This document shows, in pieces, positions 16,350-24,874 of a stretch of 64,000 bases of DNA (positions are counted from its first letter, which is position 1; each line of letters begins with the position of its first letter). Source of the stretch: an uncultured Sphingobacteriales bacterium. GTDB lineage: Bacteria; Bacteroidota; Bacteroidia; Chitinophagales; Chitinophagaceae. Both the position numbers and the translations under genes were made by a program. Under the pieces are notes generated by a model. That model saw nothing but the letters and a program-made list of their open reading frames with translations. It did no database searches and was not told the origin of the DNA. Location: contig CALKHN010000024.1 in NCBI GenBank assembly GCA_937991535.1, positions 9,319 to 73,318 on the forward strand. The letters run 5' to 3'.

Positions 16350-16755
16350 TTTACTGTTGTTTTAATAATTCCTGAAAAATGGAGTATAGGAAAGGGGAGT
16401 TGTTTTCCTGAAAGTTAACACTTATTACGCATACCAACATACAAGTATCCACCTTTGGGCAGGGGGTATTGTTTGAATAATATAATACTGGCCTGATTTC
16501 TATCGCAAAAAAAAATTAAAAACGGGATCAGTTTTTGTTGTATACCGTATCGGGAATAATGCGAACCGGCGATGAAGGGATTATAAAGCCGGCATAGCAT
16601 ATATTTCAAATTGTGCATTATTTTTTTTGTGCGGGTACCCTGTTTGTGCCTCACGAACCGGCGACAATTTGAATTTTTCTTACCAATGGTAAATGCACAC
16701 CGGATACATGCACACCGTGAAAAGCTTATATTTATAGAAATTTAATTAATGAATT
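16350..16755. other. Intergenic region between tkt and the cupin gene; no gene seen
   Basis: AT-rich with several long A/T runs. A 79-codon minus-strand frame (16415-16654) has no recognisable features and no coding-like composition. No clear Bacteroidota promoter box was found; a one-mismatch TATATTTA lies at about 16726 in front of the cupin gene. Confidence 0.4.
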
Positions 16756-17157
16756 ATGGATGACAAATACAACGAGTCAACAGATTTGAGGCCTGAAGGC
16801 GAAAGGATGCTTGATGGGTCATTGGTGAACATTGATATTGCCGGTTTTAGCAGGCAATTAAAAAAGGAATCTGCCTGGAACAACAGCGATCGCAATGCCA
16901 TTACTGTTTATAAAACCAATGGTTTGCGGATAGTGCTGATTGCCCTGCATGAAGGGGCGGTTATAGCGAAACATACTGCCGATGGAATTATTAGTGTACA
17001 GGTACTTGAAGGAGAAATCAATTTTACTACTGATGAACAATCGGTAATACTCAAAAAAGAACAGATGATAGCGCTGCATAAAGGTTTGCCGCATAGTGTA
17101 ACTGCATTAAAAGAATCAGTGTTCTTATTAACGCTCACTACTTCTATCGCAAAATAA
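16756..17157 (+). CDS. Cupin-domain protein
   Basis: 133 residues. The cupin core is IVLIALHEGAVIAKHTADGIISVQVLEGEINFTTD and the second half is IALHKGLPHSVTALKESVFLL: strands of the beta-barrel with the two conserved inter-strand turns. Metal ligand His positions are partly kept (KHTADG and PHSV). Most relatives are annotated only as cupin-domain proteins and often sit next to redox genes. Transcribed divergently from tkt and convergent with gap. Function unknown. Confidence 0.75.
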   Translation: MDDKYNESTDLRPEGERMLDGSLVNIDIAGFSRQLKKESAWNNSDRNAITVYKTNGLRIVLIALHEGAVIAKHTADGIISVQVLEGEINFTTDEQSVILKKEQMIALHKGLPHSVTALKESVFLLTLTTSIAK

Positions 17158-17227
17158 AACGCTTTTTTAAAAAACGATGCGATAATGGCAGGTATTCCGC
17201 AATATCAAAGCAGGCGGATAGAATGGT

Positions 17228-18217
17228 TTATAGCGTCTGTATTTGCCGTATCATCTGGTTAGTGAACCCCCATTCATTATCGTACCAGGCCATAACTTTT
17301 ACCAAATCGCCATCTACTACCCTTGTCATTTCCAAATCAACAATAGCGGCAAAAGGGCTTTGAACAATATCTGAAGAAACAAGCGGCTCATTGGAAACAG
17401 CCAGTACCAGCTTGTACCTGTTACTTTTCGATTCTTCCGATAAAATGCTATTGATTTCTTCAGCTGAAGTATTTCTGGCAGCTACAAAGGTTATGTCAGA
17501 CATGGAACCTACGGGCACCGGAGTGCGTATAGCCACGCCGTCAAACTTGCCGGCCATTGCGGGTAAAGCTTTGGTTGTGGCAATTGCTGCGCCGGTGGAA
17601 GCAGGAGCAAGGTTTACGGCGGCCGCGCGTCCCATCCTCGGTGCTCTTTTCGAAGGAGCGTCTACCAGCGTTTGAGAGGCCGTATATGCATGAACTGTAT
17701 TTAAAATTGCTTTTTTTATGCCAATCCTCCGGTCTATGATCTCAATGATGGGCCCTATATTATTGGTAGTGCAACTGGCGCATGAAAATACTGCCGCTTT
17801 ACCGTCTGCTGTATTTACGCCATGCAGCACGGTTGGCGTGTTTTGGCTTTTGGTAGGGCCCGATATGATCACCGTTTTTGCACCTGCAGCAATATGTTTT
17901 TCTGCGTCTTCCCTGTTGGTAAAAAGCCCTGTGCTTTCAATTGCCACATCTATCTCCAGCTTTTTCCACGGAAGCTGCGCCGGATCTTTTTGAGAAAGAA
18001 AAAGGATTTTCTTGTCATCAACGTGCAGATGGTCACCTTCAAACTGTACACCCCGTGCGTACCTGCCATATACACTGTCGTAGCGCAGTAAATAAGCGGC
18101 ATTGTCAATGCTCATCAGATCGTTGATGGCCACAACTTCCAGTTCGGGAATTTCCATGATCACTTTGAGGGCAGCTCTTCCAATTCTGCCAAAGCCATTG
18201 ATTGCTATTCTTTTCAT
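17228..18217 (-). CDS. gap: Glyceraldehyde-3-phosphate dehydrogenase, type I
   Basis: 329 residues. Rossmann start INGFGRIGRAALK with INDL (Asp33 suggests NAD preference), catalytic C149 in SCASCTTN with H176 as base, and the C-terminal block WYDNEWGFTNQMI. In the classical SCTTNC motif the second Cys is replaced by Asn. It oxidises glyceraldehyde 3-phosphate to 1,3-bisphosphoglycerate. Length is normal. The next gene on the same strand upstream is the SPFH protein 75 bp away. Confidence 0.95.
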   Translation of the reverse strand: MKRIAINGFGRIGRAALKVIMEIPELEVVAINDLMSIDNAAYLLRYDSVYGRYARGVQFEGDHLHVDDKKILFLSQKDPAQLPWKKLEIDVAIESTGLFTNREDAEKHIAAGAKTVIISGPTKSQNTPTVLHGVNTADGKAAVFSCASCTTNNIGPIIEIIDRRIGIKKAILNTVHAYTASQTLVDAPSKRAPRMGRAAAVNLAPASTGAAIATTKALPAMAGKFDGVAIRTPVPVGSMSDITFVAARNTSAEEINSILSEESKSNRYKLVLAVSNEPLVSSDIVQSPFAAIVDLEMTRVVDGDLVKVMAWYDNEWGFTNQMIRQIQTL

Positions 18218-18292
18218 ATTGGTTTATTTTTTGGATTTACTGTATGATTAAAAAGCAACAAGGGTTTGGAGGCTGTTCCATTAACATTTGCA

Positions 18293-19201
18293 CTATTCTG
18301 AGCCGGAAAGCTGGAAGTTTTTATTTTCGCCGTTTCCTTCTTTTCTCAAATGTACGGGCAAAACACCGGCCATATCACCAATGATGTTAACCAGCTCCGT
18401 TCCGGTAGGAATAACAATTTTAGCATTCGTTTTAAGCGAAGCTTCAAGGGTTTCCAGTTTTTTTAACAACTGGGCATTCCCCGTAAAATATTTGTCGGCA
18501 GCTTCATTCACCAGCATAATGGCTTCTGCTTCTCCTTCGGCATGAAGTACCTTGGCTCTTTTAGAACCTTCAGCTTCTTTGATCTTAGATCTTTTTACAC
18601 CATCGGCCACCGTTTCAGCAGCAGTAGCATAGTCAATAGCGGCTATTTTTTCATTTTCCGCTTTTACCACTTTGTTCATCGTTTCCTGCACATCCCTTGG
18701 CGGATCTATTTCTTTTAATTCGGTTCTCACTATTACAATGCCCCAGCTTTCCGTTTCGTTTCGGAGGGTGTTGTGCAATTCAGCATTAATTTTGCCTCTT
18801 TCACTGTTAGCCGACCTCAAAGTTAGGGTGCCTATAATATTTCTTAATGTTGTGCGGGCAAGATTAACAATTTGTAGTTTGTAATTGTTCACATTGTACT
18901 GGGAGCTTTTTACACTTTCTTCCTGTTCCAGCACCCTGAAGTAAACCTGTGCATCCACACTTGCATTAAGATTATCATTGGTTATAATTTCCTGTGGTTG
19001 CGCATCCACCATTTGCTCCGTTATATTTACGATATACATTTTATCGATAAAAGGTATAATCCAATGGAAACCGGGGCTGGCGAACTTGTTGTATTTTCCA
19101 AGCCTTTCAATTAAACCCCTGTGTGTGGGCCTTACAATTTTTATTCCCGCAAAAAAGAATAAAATTACCGCTGCGATAACGATTACTGCTGGTGATACCA
19201 T
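18293..19201 (-). CDS. SPFH/Band 7 (stomatin/QmcA-like) membrane protein
   Basis: 302 residues. One N-terminal membrane anchor (VIVIAAVILFFFAGI) is followed at once by IVRPTHRGLIERLGKY, the typical entry to the SPFH domain, then EIITNDNLNASVDAQVYFRV and the coiled coil KVVKAENEKIAAIDYATAAET with an Ala/Glu-rich heptad region (EAEGSKRAKVLHAEGEAEAI). Such proteins oligomerise in rafts at the inner membrane and modulate FtsH-type proteases. No NfeD partner is adjacent. Its C-terminal acidic/Ser tail is short. Confidence 0.9.
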   Translation of the reverse strand: MVSPAVIVIAAVILFFFAGIKIVRPTHRGLIERLGKYNKFASPGFHWIIPFIDKMYIVNITEQMVDAQPQEIITNDNLNASVDAQVYFRVLEQEESVKSSQYNVNNYKLQIVNLARTTLRNIIGTLTLRSANSERGKINAELHNTLRNETESWGIVIVRTELKEIDPPRDVQETMNKVVKAENEKIAAIDYATAAETVADGVKRSKIKEAEGSKRAKVLHAEGEAEAIMLVNEAADKYFTGNAQLLKKLETLEASLKTNAKIVIPTGTELVNIIGDMAGVLPVHLRKEGNGENKNFQLSGSE

Positions 19202-19607
19202 TGTGACACTGTTTTTATTAAAGAATGAATAATAGTAGTATTCTCCCTGTTTTCACAGCTGTTCTTCTGATAGCCCTGTGATGATATACCTTCTGTCGCC
19301 AACCGCGACAAAGCAACCGCTTCGCAGGGCATGACAGCTTTTAAAAAAATAACCCGGGAAATATACCGATATACATGGTTGAAACTGGCTGATAACCCTT
19401 ATTGGGGTAGAGTCTGTTTACACCTAAAGATAAGCTTATTGTGCCTCATAATTTATTTAAATTAAAATAACGGCATACCGGTGGCTGAGAAGAAGGGGCT
19501 GGTGTAGAAATTAAGAGGATATATGATATGGACCAGGCCGGAATCTGTTTGAATATCGGGCCGCGGCCCGGTTAACTGGTATTTCCAAACGGCCTGGATA
19601 AGTCTTT
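19202..19607. other. Intergenic region before the accessory island; no gene seen
   Basis: Contains TGTCGC-caacc-GCGACA (a 6-bp-arm hairpin near 19296) within dispersed non-coding sequence ending CGCAGGGCATGACAG, similar in kind to sequence near 7200. AT-rich otherwise. It marks the left border of the TIR/patatin island. Confidence 0.4.
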
Positions 19608-20984
19608 TCAGGCAAATGCTTCCTGTTTATTCATCATTTCCGAGAGCTTTTGCAGTTGCTTTGTAAAGCTTTCCATCATCCAGTCGTCGTGTCTAACCAA
19701 TGCGGCAGCGGCGGCAGCCTGTTCGTACTCCATCATTTCACCCAATCCAAAATGGGCTTCTGCTTTATTCACCGCGATCCAGAATTTTTGTTCATTGATG
19801 ATGCGTTCCTGTTCTTCCGTAACAGAGGTCATTGTTTCACCGGCATGACTTTCCATATTGGTTATCTTTTTCAGATCTTTTTCACATAATTCCAAAACTT
19901 CTCTTCGTATGCGGTTGGCCCAAACCTGGTCGGCAATTTTATCTTCCTTGCCTGGATCAAGCGTGGTAGTAGTGCGAAGCTGCAACAGGTAGGCCAGGTT
20001 AATGCCATTGTGCCTGTTGTGTAAGAGATAGTATCCCCTTTGATAAAGGACGATGGCATTGTTGAGATGTTCTTCGCCCTGTCCTTCCTCGAAAAGGTGC
20101 TTTTCAATGGAACCGGCAAGTGCCACTGTTTCGGGATCGTTGGTTCGCCCAAGGTCTATCTTTTCAAGAAGTTCAATGGAGTCGTTTAACGCGGTGATAT
20201 AGTCGGGTTGTTTCGCCTGGTAGGTGGCCAGTGCCAGCCTTTGAATGAGATACGTGTTGTTGGAAACAGCCGCCGATTCCCTGCCATCATGTACCATATG
20301 CAAAGCCGTTTCAAAAAGCGTTTTTGCGGCGTCGAACTGTTTTTTTTGCAAAGCTTCCTCTCCCTGCTTTATTATAAAGGAGAGGGAATGATCTTCGCCT
20401 GAACCTTCGCTCGCGGCAGCATCGGTTTTTTCTGTTAATGCGTCACCTATCTGACGCACTACTTTGTTGGCCCTTGCTTTTAACGAAGGAGGAATAAGAT
20501 CTTCAATAAAAGTATACACCGGGCTGTCCGGCGATTGTGTATTGATAACAGTGTCTATTGTCTCGCCCAGTAATTTTTGAAAGCGCAACACTTCAAAATA
20601 ATCTATGCTGTCTCCCAAATGTGTATACCGGTTAATAACAATATGATTTACATCGAAAGGGTAACCCAATAATTCTTCCGACATGATGATGGTGGTACGC
20701 GGCTTTAATGCATGCCGGATACCCAGTTCATAAAAAGCGTTTACGTTGGCGGTAGAAAGATCGGCTATTACTATATCTGCCGAAAGCAATTGCTGGTACA
20801 TTTGCAGATCAATAGAACCCGAGTGGCGGATTTCGTCTGCACGTATACAGGTAATATTCTTACTTTCCACTACGGGTTTTATGAGCGCCTGGTATGATTT
20901 GTCGAGATTGAGCTTTCGCCCTGTAGCCAAATCGGTTTTTATACCGAAACCCATTACCACGAAACATTTTTTAGTATTGGCCAT
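19608..20984 (-). CDS. TIR-like (pcxTIR/deoxyribosyltransferase-like) protein with C-terminal TPR region
   Basis: 458 residues. The N-terminal ~130 residues form an alpha/beta domain: CFVVMGFG at 7-14, SADIVIADLS at 68-77 and the catalytic-like block ANVNAFYELGIRHAL with E86. This is the pattern of TIR-like/nucleoside deoxyribosyltransferase-fold domains that use an NxNVFYELG Glu. From about 190 onward the protein is helical and repeat-like (KQGEEALQKKQFDAAKTLFETAL), consistent with TPRs as in the TRAFs-binding/TPR-S region of animal ASK (MAP3K5). It is the last gene of the minus-strand island and a paralogue in layout of 25571-26980. Probable NAD/nucleotide-processing sensor-effector; activity inferred, not shown. 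Confidence 0.75.
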   Translation of the reverse strand: MANTKKCFVVMGFGIKTDLATGRKLNLDKSYQALIKPVVESKNITCIRADEIRHSGSIDLQMYQQLLSADIVIADLSTANVNAFYELGIRHALKPRTTIIMSEELLGYPFDVNHIVINRYTHLGDSIDYFEVLRFQKLLGETIDTVINTQSPDSPVYTFIEDLIPPSLKARANKVVRQIGDALTEKTDAAASEGSGEDHSLSFIIKQGEEALQKKQFDAAKTLFETALHMVHDGRESAAVSNNTYLIQRLALATYQAKQPDYITALNDSIELLEKIDLGRTNDPETVALAGSIEKHLFEEGQGEEHLNNAIVLYQRGYYLLHNRHNGINLAYLLQLRTTTTLDPGKEDKIADQVWANRIRREVLELCEKDLKKITNMESHAGETMTSVTEEQERIINEQKFWIAVNKAEAHFGLGEMMEYEQAAAAAALVRHDDWMMESFTKQLQKLSEMMNKQEAFA

Positions 20985-21095
20985 ATAAATAGAATTTTAT
21001 TGAAAGCATTCCATATTAAAACCGGTCATTACAAACGATGTTGCCTGCGCTGATGCGGCCCAAAAGGCCCTCCTGTATCAATGATTTACGCCGGC

Positions 21096-22631
21096 TTAAA
21101 AATCAAAAATAAAGCCACCATACAAGCCACCATTTAAAATGCCTGATTTCCCTTTTCTTTTTTCATTTACCATAAGGTCGTTATCATTGATATAAGCGAT
21201 TCTGAAATGTTTGATCCTGAAAGCCACCGAATAGCTCAGTTGATTTACGGCAAAGCCGGCAGACAGCAAAGCATTGTTGAAAGGCACATAATTTACGCCG
21301 ATCGCGGCGTCATAAAAACCATCTTCTGTAAAAATCACATCTCCGCCAAAATTAAAGCGCTGCCATTTGTAACATAAGCCTGCACCCAGTGCTCTTTGGT
21401 TTTGCAAACTGTAATTTTTGTTTCCACCTGCCGCAAATGCATCGGCATACAGTTCGGTGCCTGCAAGGTTCATGGCATTGATGCCGACCTGGAGTGCATT
21501 GCTTACCTTATAACTTATGGAAAAATCGAGATCCCATTTTTGTTTCCTGACTGTACTATCGGTAAAGATGTTGGCAGTTGATCCATTGTCATCAATGGTT
21601 ATTTTAAGCAGGTTGGGGATTCTGAGGTCCTGCCATATGGATTTCACGGTTAATCCAACACTTAGTTTTTCATTTATTTTAACGGCAGGGGCCAGGAAAG
21701 CGGAGTACTCCTTTACTTTTACCAGAAATGAATCGATCTGGACCGTATTGGCTTCATTTGATATTTTTACAAATAAGGCATTCCTGTATTCGTCCTGCTG
21801 CGTATATATAAAGCCCGCGCCTATAGAAACCCTGTCATTGAGTCTGAAATAACCACCCAGCTTTGTGTTGTTTTTTACATTGGTAAGCAGGCTTATATTA
21901 TAGGGCGTTCTGCCCTTAACGATAGCTGATGGATTCCAGAAAACGGACTCCGACATATCACGGGCGGGCGAAAAGTTGAAGCCGGTATTGGCTGTGAGCG
22001 ATAATGCGGATGAGAAGAGAAATTGTCCGTGTTTAATTTTACCCGGGCCCAGTTCCCTGGCCTCAAAAGTTCCGGCATTGGATACGACGCCAATTATTGG
22101 TGTTAAGTTGGTCAAAAGGTTCAGCAGTGCCGGCGTTCCCACCAGGGCGGTGGCATTTGTTATTTGGCCGAGACTTTGTTCGGGTTGCTGTACTATTACG
22201 CTGAGCATGCTGTCGGCCCTGAAAGGCGGCAGTTCAAGGTCGCTGCAGTTGGCGTTAAACCTCCAGTCTTTAACGGTAACGTAAGATTTTGTTTTGTCGG
22301 TGTTTTTCCTGTCCTGGTCTTCCGAAACAAATACCCGTTTTACCGATTCCGTGCATTGGCTGCATGCCGAAACGATATACAGGCTCACCTGCTTATCGCG
22401 AAGTTTTGCAAATGGCACCCCGGTATTGCATTCAAAATAACCCTGTGGCGCGGACCCGGTGGTGGTGGATTTTGAGGGAATAAATGCGGGAACCACAATG
22501 ATGTTTTCTGCTCCCCTTGTGGAGTTGGCACTTTCGTTCTGGCATCTCACCCGTCCTTTGATAACAAGGGTTTGGCCTGTGGCATGGTTGTATAAAACCA
22601 GCAACAGGATGAGGTATATAAAGTTCTTCAT
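21096..22631 (-). CDS. Outer-membrane protein with N-terminal Cys-bearing domain and beta-barrel
   Basis: ATG 22631 (MKNFIYLILLLVLYNHATGQ) gives a good signal peptide; the frame extends 16 codons further upstream. Residues to about 160 form a beta domain with two close Cys (SACSQCTESVKRVF) and CNTGV, the rest is a beta-barrel (GGYFRLNDRVSIGAGFIYTQ, LGAGLCYKWQRFNFGGDV) of the PorP/SprF/OmpA-barrel style ending GGLYGGFIFDF. It would sit in the outer membrane. An outer-membrane barrel embedded between TIR-type genes is odd; whether it belongs to the same operon is uncertain because gaps of 193 and 111 bases flank it. Confidence 0.65.
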   Translation of the reverse strand: MKNFIYLILLLVLYNHATGQTLVIKGRVRCQNESANSTRGAENIIVVPAFIPSKSTTTGSAPQGYFECNTGVPFAKLRDKQVSLYIVSACSQCTESVKRVFVSEDQDRKNTDKTKSYVTVKDWRFNANCSDLELPPFRADSMLSVIVQQPEQSLGQITNATALVGTPALLNLLTNLTPIIGVVSNAGTFEARELGPGKIKHGQFLFSSALSLTANTGFNFSPARDMSESVFWNPSAIVKGRTPYNISLLTNVKNNTKLGGYFRLNDRVSIGAGFIYTQQDEYRNALFVKISNEANTVQIDSFLVKVKEYSAFLAPAVKINEKLSVGLTVKSIWQDLRIPNLLKITIDDNGSTANIFTDSTVRKQKWDLDFSISYKVSNALQVGINAMNLAGTELYADAFAAGGNKNYSLQNQRALGAGLCYKWQRFNFGGDVIFTEDGFYDAAIGVNYVPFNNALLSAGFAVNQLSYSVAFRIKHFRIAYINDNDLMVNEKRKGKSGILNGGLYGGFIFDF

Positions 22632-22824
22632 TAATGATGGTTTTAAATGAATGAATAAGAATTGGTATTTATCCATCATTTACAATAAATAAAAACCTGA
22701 AAATGCATTCGCTGTTACCCGGCAGCGGCTTGTATATCATTACCCACAGCCATAACAGTTATGCTTCACCGGTGATGTATGTACGGACTATTAAAAAGGG
22801 GGCGGTTTAAACGGTGTTTAGCGT

Positions 22825-23631
22825 TTAGCGGGTAACCGGGTTCAAAACAAAATCCACTTTCATTTCCTTGTCACTGATTTTTACGGCAATTGTTTTATCC
22901 TCAAAACCTTTGTTGGAAGTAGTGAGGGTAACTTCATCGCCTACGGTGTAATTTTCCAGCGTTAGGTTATAAGTTCCATTGGTAATGGTGGTGGCAAAAA
23001 AACGGGTACCATCCGCATTTACTTCCACTCCTTTAACAGGTATTTCAGCGGCGGTTTTAACCTGGCCGGTGATATGGACAACCCGGGAGCCTTGTTGGCG
23101 GGAAAAGAAAAAAAATCCAAGAATCACCAACAGCACGCCTAAGCCCGCGATAGTTAGCAGGATATGCTTTTTCCTTTGTGTAATCTTTGCTTTTAAAGTG
23201 TTTTGGACATTACCCGTAATTGCGGTATCTGTGGCAACGCGGCTATCTACAATGGCAGTAACGGCGCTGAAGAGTATTTCCAGTTCAGGATGATCTGTTT
23301 CTCCTTTCCAGGTGTATAGCTGGGCTGCTTCAATGCGCCTGAAGGCGAGCGGAATTTTTACATCTTCCAGCAAAACCGGGGCAAGGATATTCCTTTGGGC
23401 AGCTTCACTGGCTTCATTTTTTACCCATTCGGAATTTACCGAACGCTGGGTCCAGATTACAATTACACACCTGGCTTTGTTCAATTCCTGCTCTATAACA
23501 GTGTCAAACCTTTGCCCTACAGGTATTTGCCTGTCCCACCAAACCGTCCAGCCATTATTTTCCAGCGCTTCGGCAATGGCTTTTACCCTGGTCTTGTCTT
23601 CACTGGAGTAACTTATAAATATGTCAGCCAT
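22825..23631 (-). CDS. Membrane-tethered TIR-domain protein with carboxypeptidase-regulatory-like C-terminus
   Basis: 268 residues. A classical TIR domain occupies 1-130: ADIFISYSSEDKTRVKAIAE, WWDRQIPVGQRFDTVIEQEL, and SEWVKNEASEAAQ with W69 and E73 in the W-x3-E spacing of SARM1-like NADase TIRs. A basic stretch (KITQRKK) and a hydrophobic segment at 157-177 form one transmembrane span, placing the TIR in the cytosol; 185-268 is a beta-rich domain (HITGQVKTAAEIPVKGVEVNADG) resembling a carboxypeptidase regulatory-like fold, in the periplasm. Such a layout suggests a periplasm-to-cytosol signal for a NAD-cleaving effector. Activity is inferred. Confidence 0.8.
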   Translation of the reverse strand: MADIFISYSSEDKTRVKAIAEALENNGWTVWWDRQIPVGQRFDTVIEQELNKARCVIVIWTQRSVNSEWVKNEASEAAQRNILAPVLLEDVKIPLAFRRIEAAQLYTWKGETDHPELEILFSAVTAIVDSRVATDTAITGNVQNTLKAKITQRKKHILLTIAGLGVLLVILGFFFFSRQQGSRVVHITGQVKTAAEIPVKGVEVNADGTRFFATTITNGTYNLTLENYTVGDEVTLTTSNKGFEDKTIAVKISDKEMKVDFVLNPVTR

Positions 23632-23701
23632 GCTGTTACAATTTATAATTCAACTCATTTCATAAGGTATAGTGTTAAGTTACAACAAAAAATCCTTCCC
23701 G

Positions 23702-24868
23702 CTATATAAACTGATCCACACTGCTTTTTAATTTTTGCAGGTCGGCTTCCGTGCAATCTATATAGCTATAAATGGCAAACATGGGCGGCATATCCTCGTC
23801 GTTCATAAAATTGATGGTTTTAATGATGCTTTTTTTTGTTCGCAGCTCCATTACTTTCGCGCATTGAAACTCATCCCAGCATACATCCGACTTGCTGTAC
23901 TCCGGTGTTAAAATACAGAGCACCGATCTTGAATTTTGTATAGCCTCCGAAATTTTCCTGATCCATAGCCCGCCCGGTGGTATGCTGCTCCGGTCGTAAA
24001 AAATATTGAGCGTATCTTTCTTTTCCTGTATGGCCTTTACAAATTCCTGAACCGCCGCCGTTTGCTTATGCGAATAGCTGATGAACAGGTCATAGGCTGA
24101 AGTGGCTGTGGCAGGAGGTTGTAACGCTACCGTTGGCACTGTGCCGGTTGATTCAGGATCGCGGCTGGCATTTTCAGGCGCATAAACCGGTTCGGGTTCA
24201 GTTGGAGGATCAGGTGCTGAAGGCGCCCGCCGGGGAAAGACACTTATACTTTTTGTTTCCTGCTGTGGTGTTTTGGGCAGTCGTTGTTTCACCTCTTCAA
24301 AAATGGGCAATGCGGCATCCGCCTGTTCCTGACGGTATAGAACCAGTTTAATGCTTTTCAGCGGCAAGCCGTTCTGCAGCCAGAAAACAGCATTTTCCAG
24401 TAGGGGGGGCAGCATTTTTTGTATGGGAACTTTCTGGTATCCTGTTGCCAGTACCGGCATGGCTATTTCGTCATTGTCGTCATCAAAGGCGAAGGTATTG
24501 ATGCACCTGAAAATATTGCCTACAATGGTTTGGGGTTCGGTTGAATGATACTGCGGTTCAAAACAAAGGATTTTTTTAAAATTGAATTTGTTTTTTTGTT
24601 CTGTTGAAAGCGGGGCAGACAGCCAGCATCCCAACTGTCTTATTAAATCTATTTGTTTGTTTGCCGCCAATGCCTGAACAGAAAGCCCTTTATCCTGAAG
24701 TGCCAGGAACAATGATCCTTTTAAAGCCATATAATCATTGGGGAATGCGGAAACAACCAGTATGTCAACAGCGTGCTCTTTGGGAATGGCCGAAAGATCA
24801 CCCTGCAGCAGTTGAATAACTGCATCTTTTTTGCCTGTTGGTATTGTTATTTGCGAGAGAAGCTGCAT
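23702..24868 (-). CDS. Macro-domain-like protein fused to a C-terminal TIR domain
   Basis: 388 residues. Residues 14-190 have macro-domain-like order: IQLLQGDLSAIP, VDILVVSAF, GSLFLALQDKG, GNIFRCINTFAFDDDNDEIAMPVLATGY and ENAVFWLQNG, similar to the ADP-ribose-binding macro fold, although the usual NAAN motif is replaced by VVSAFPND. A Pro-rich linker runs about 200-257. The TIR domain is 258-388: AYDLFISYSHKQ, FYDRSSIPPGGLW and SDVCWDEFQCAKVMELR with E333 at the position of the conserved catalytic Glu, while the Trp of the usual SxWCxxE is Val here. Immediately followed (6-base gap upstream) by the winged-helix gene. Candidate NAD/ADP-ribose-linked effector; activity inferred. Confidence 0.75.
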   Translation of the reverse strand: MQLLSQITIPTGKKDAVIQLLQGDLSAIPKEHAVDILVVSAFPNDYMALKGSLFLALQDKGLSVQALAANKQIDLIRQLGCWLSAPLSTEQKNKFNFKKILCFEPQYHSTEPQTIVGNIFRCINTFAFDDDNDEIAMPVLATGYQKVPIQKMLPPLLENAVFWLQNGLPLKSIKLVLYRQEQADAALPIFEEVKQRLPKTPQQETKSISVFPRRAPSAPDPPTEPEPVYAPENASRDPESTGTVPTVALQPPATATSAYDLFISYSHKQTAAVQEFVKAIQEKKDTLNIFYDRSSIPPGGLWIRKISEAIQNSRSVLCILTPEYSKSDVCWDEFQCAKVMELRTKKSIIKTINFMNDEDMPPMFAIYSYIDCTEADLQKLKSSVDQFI

Positions 24869-24874
24869 AAGTGG

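Noticed and set aside
16415..16654. 79-codon minus-strand ORF between tkt and the cupin gene
   Set aside because: No recognisable domain, no coding-like composition, and the region is AT-rich spacer; treated as chance.
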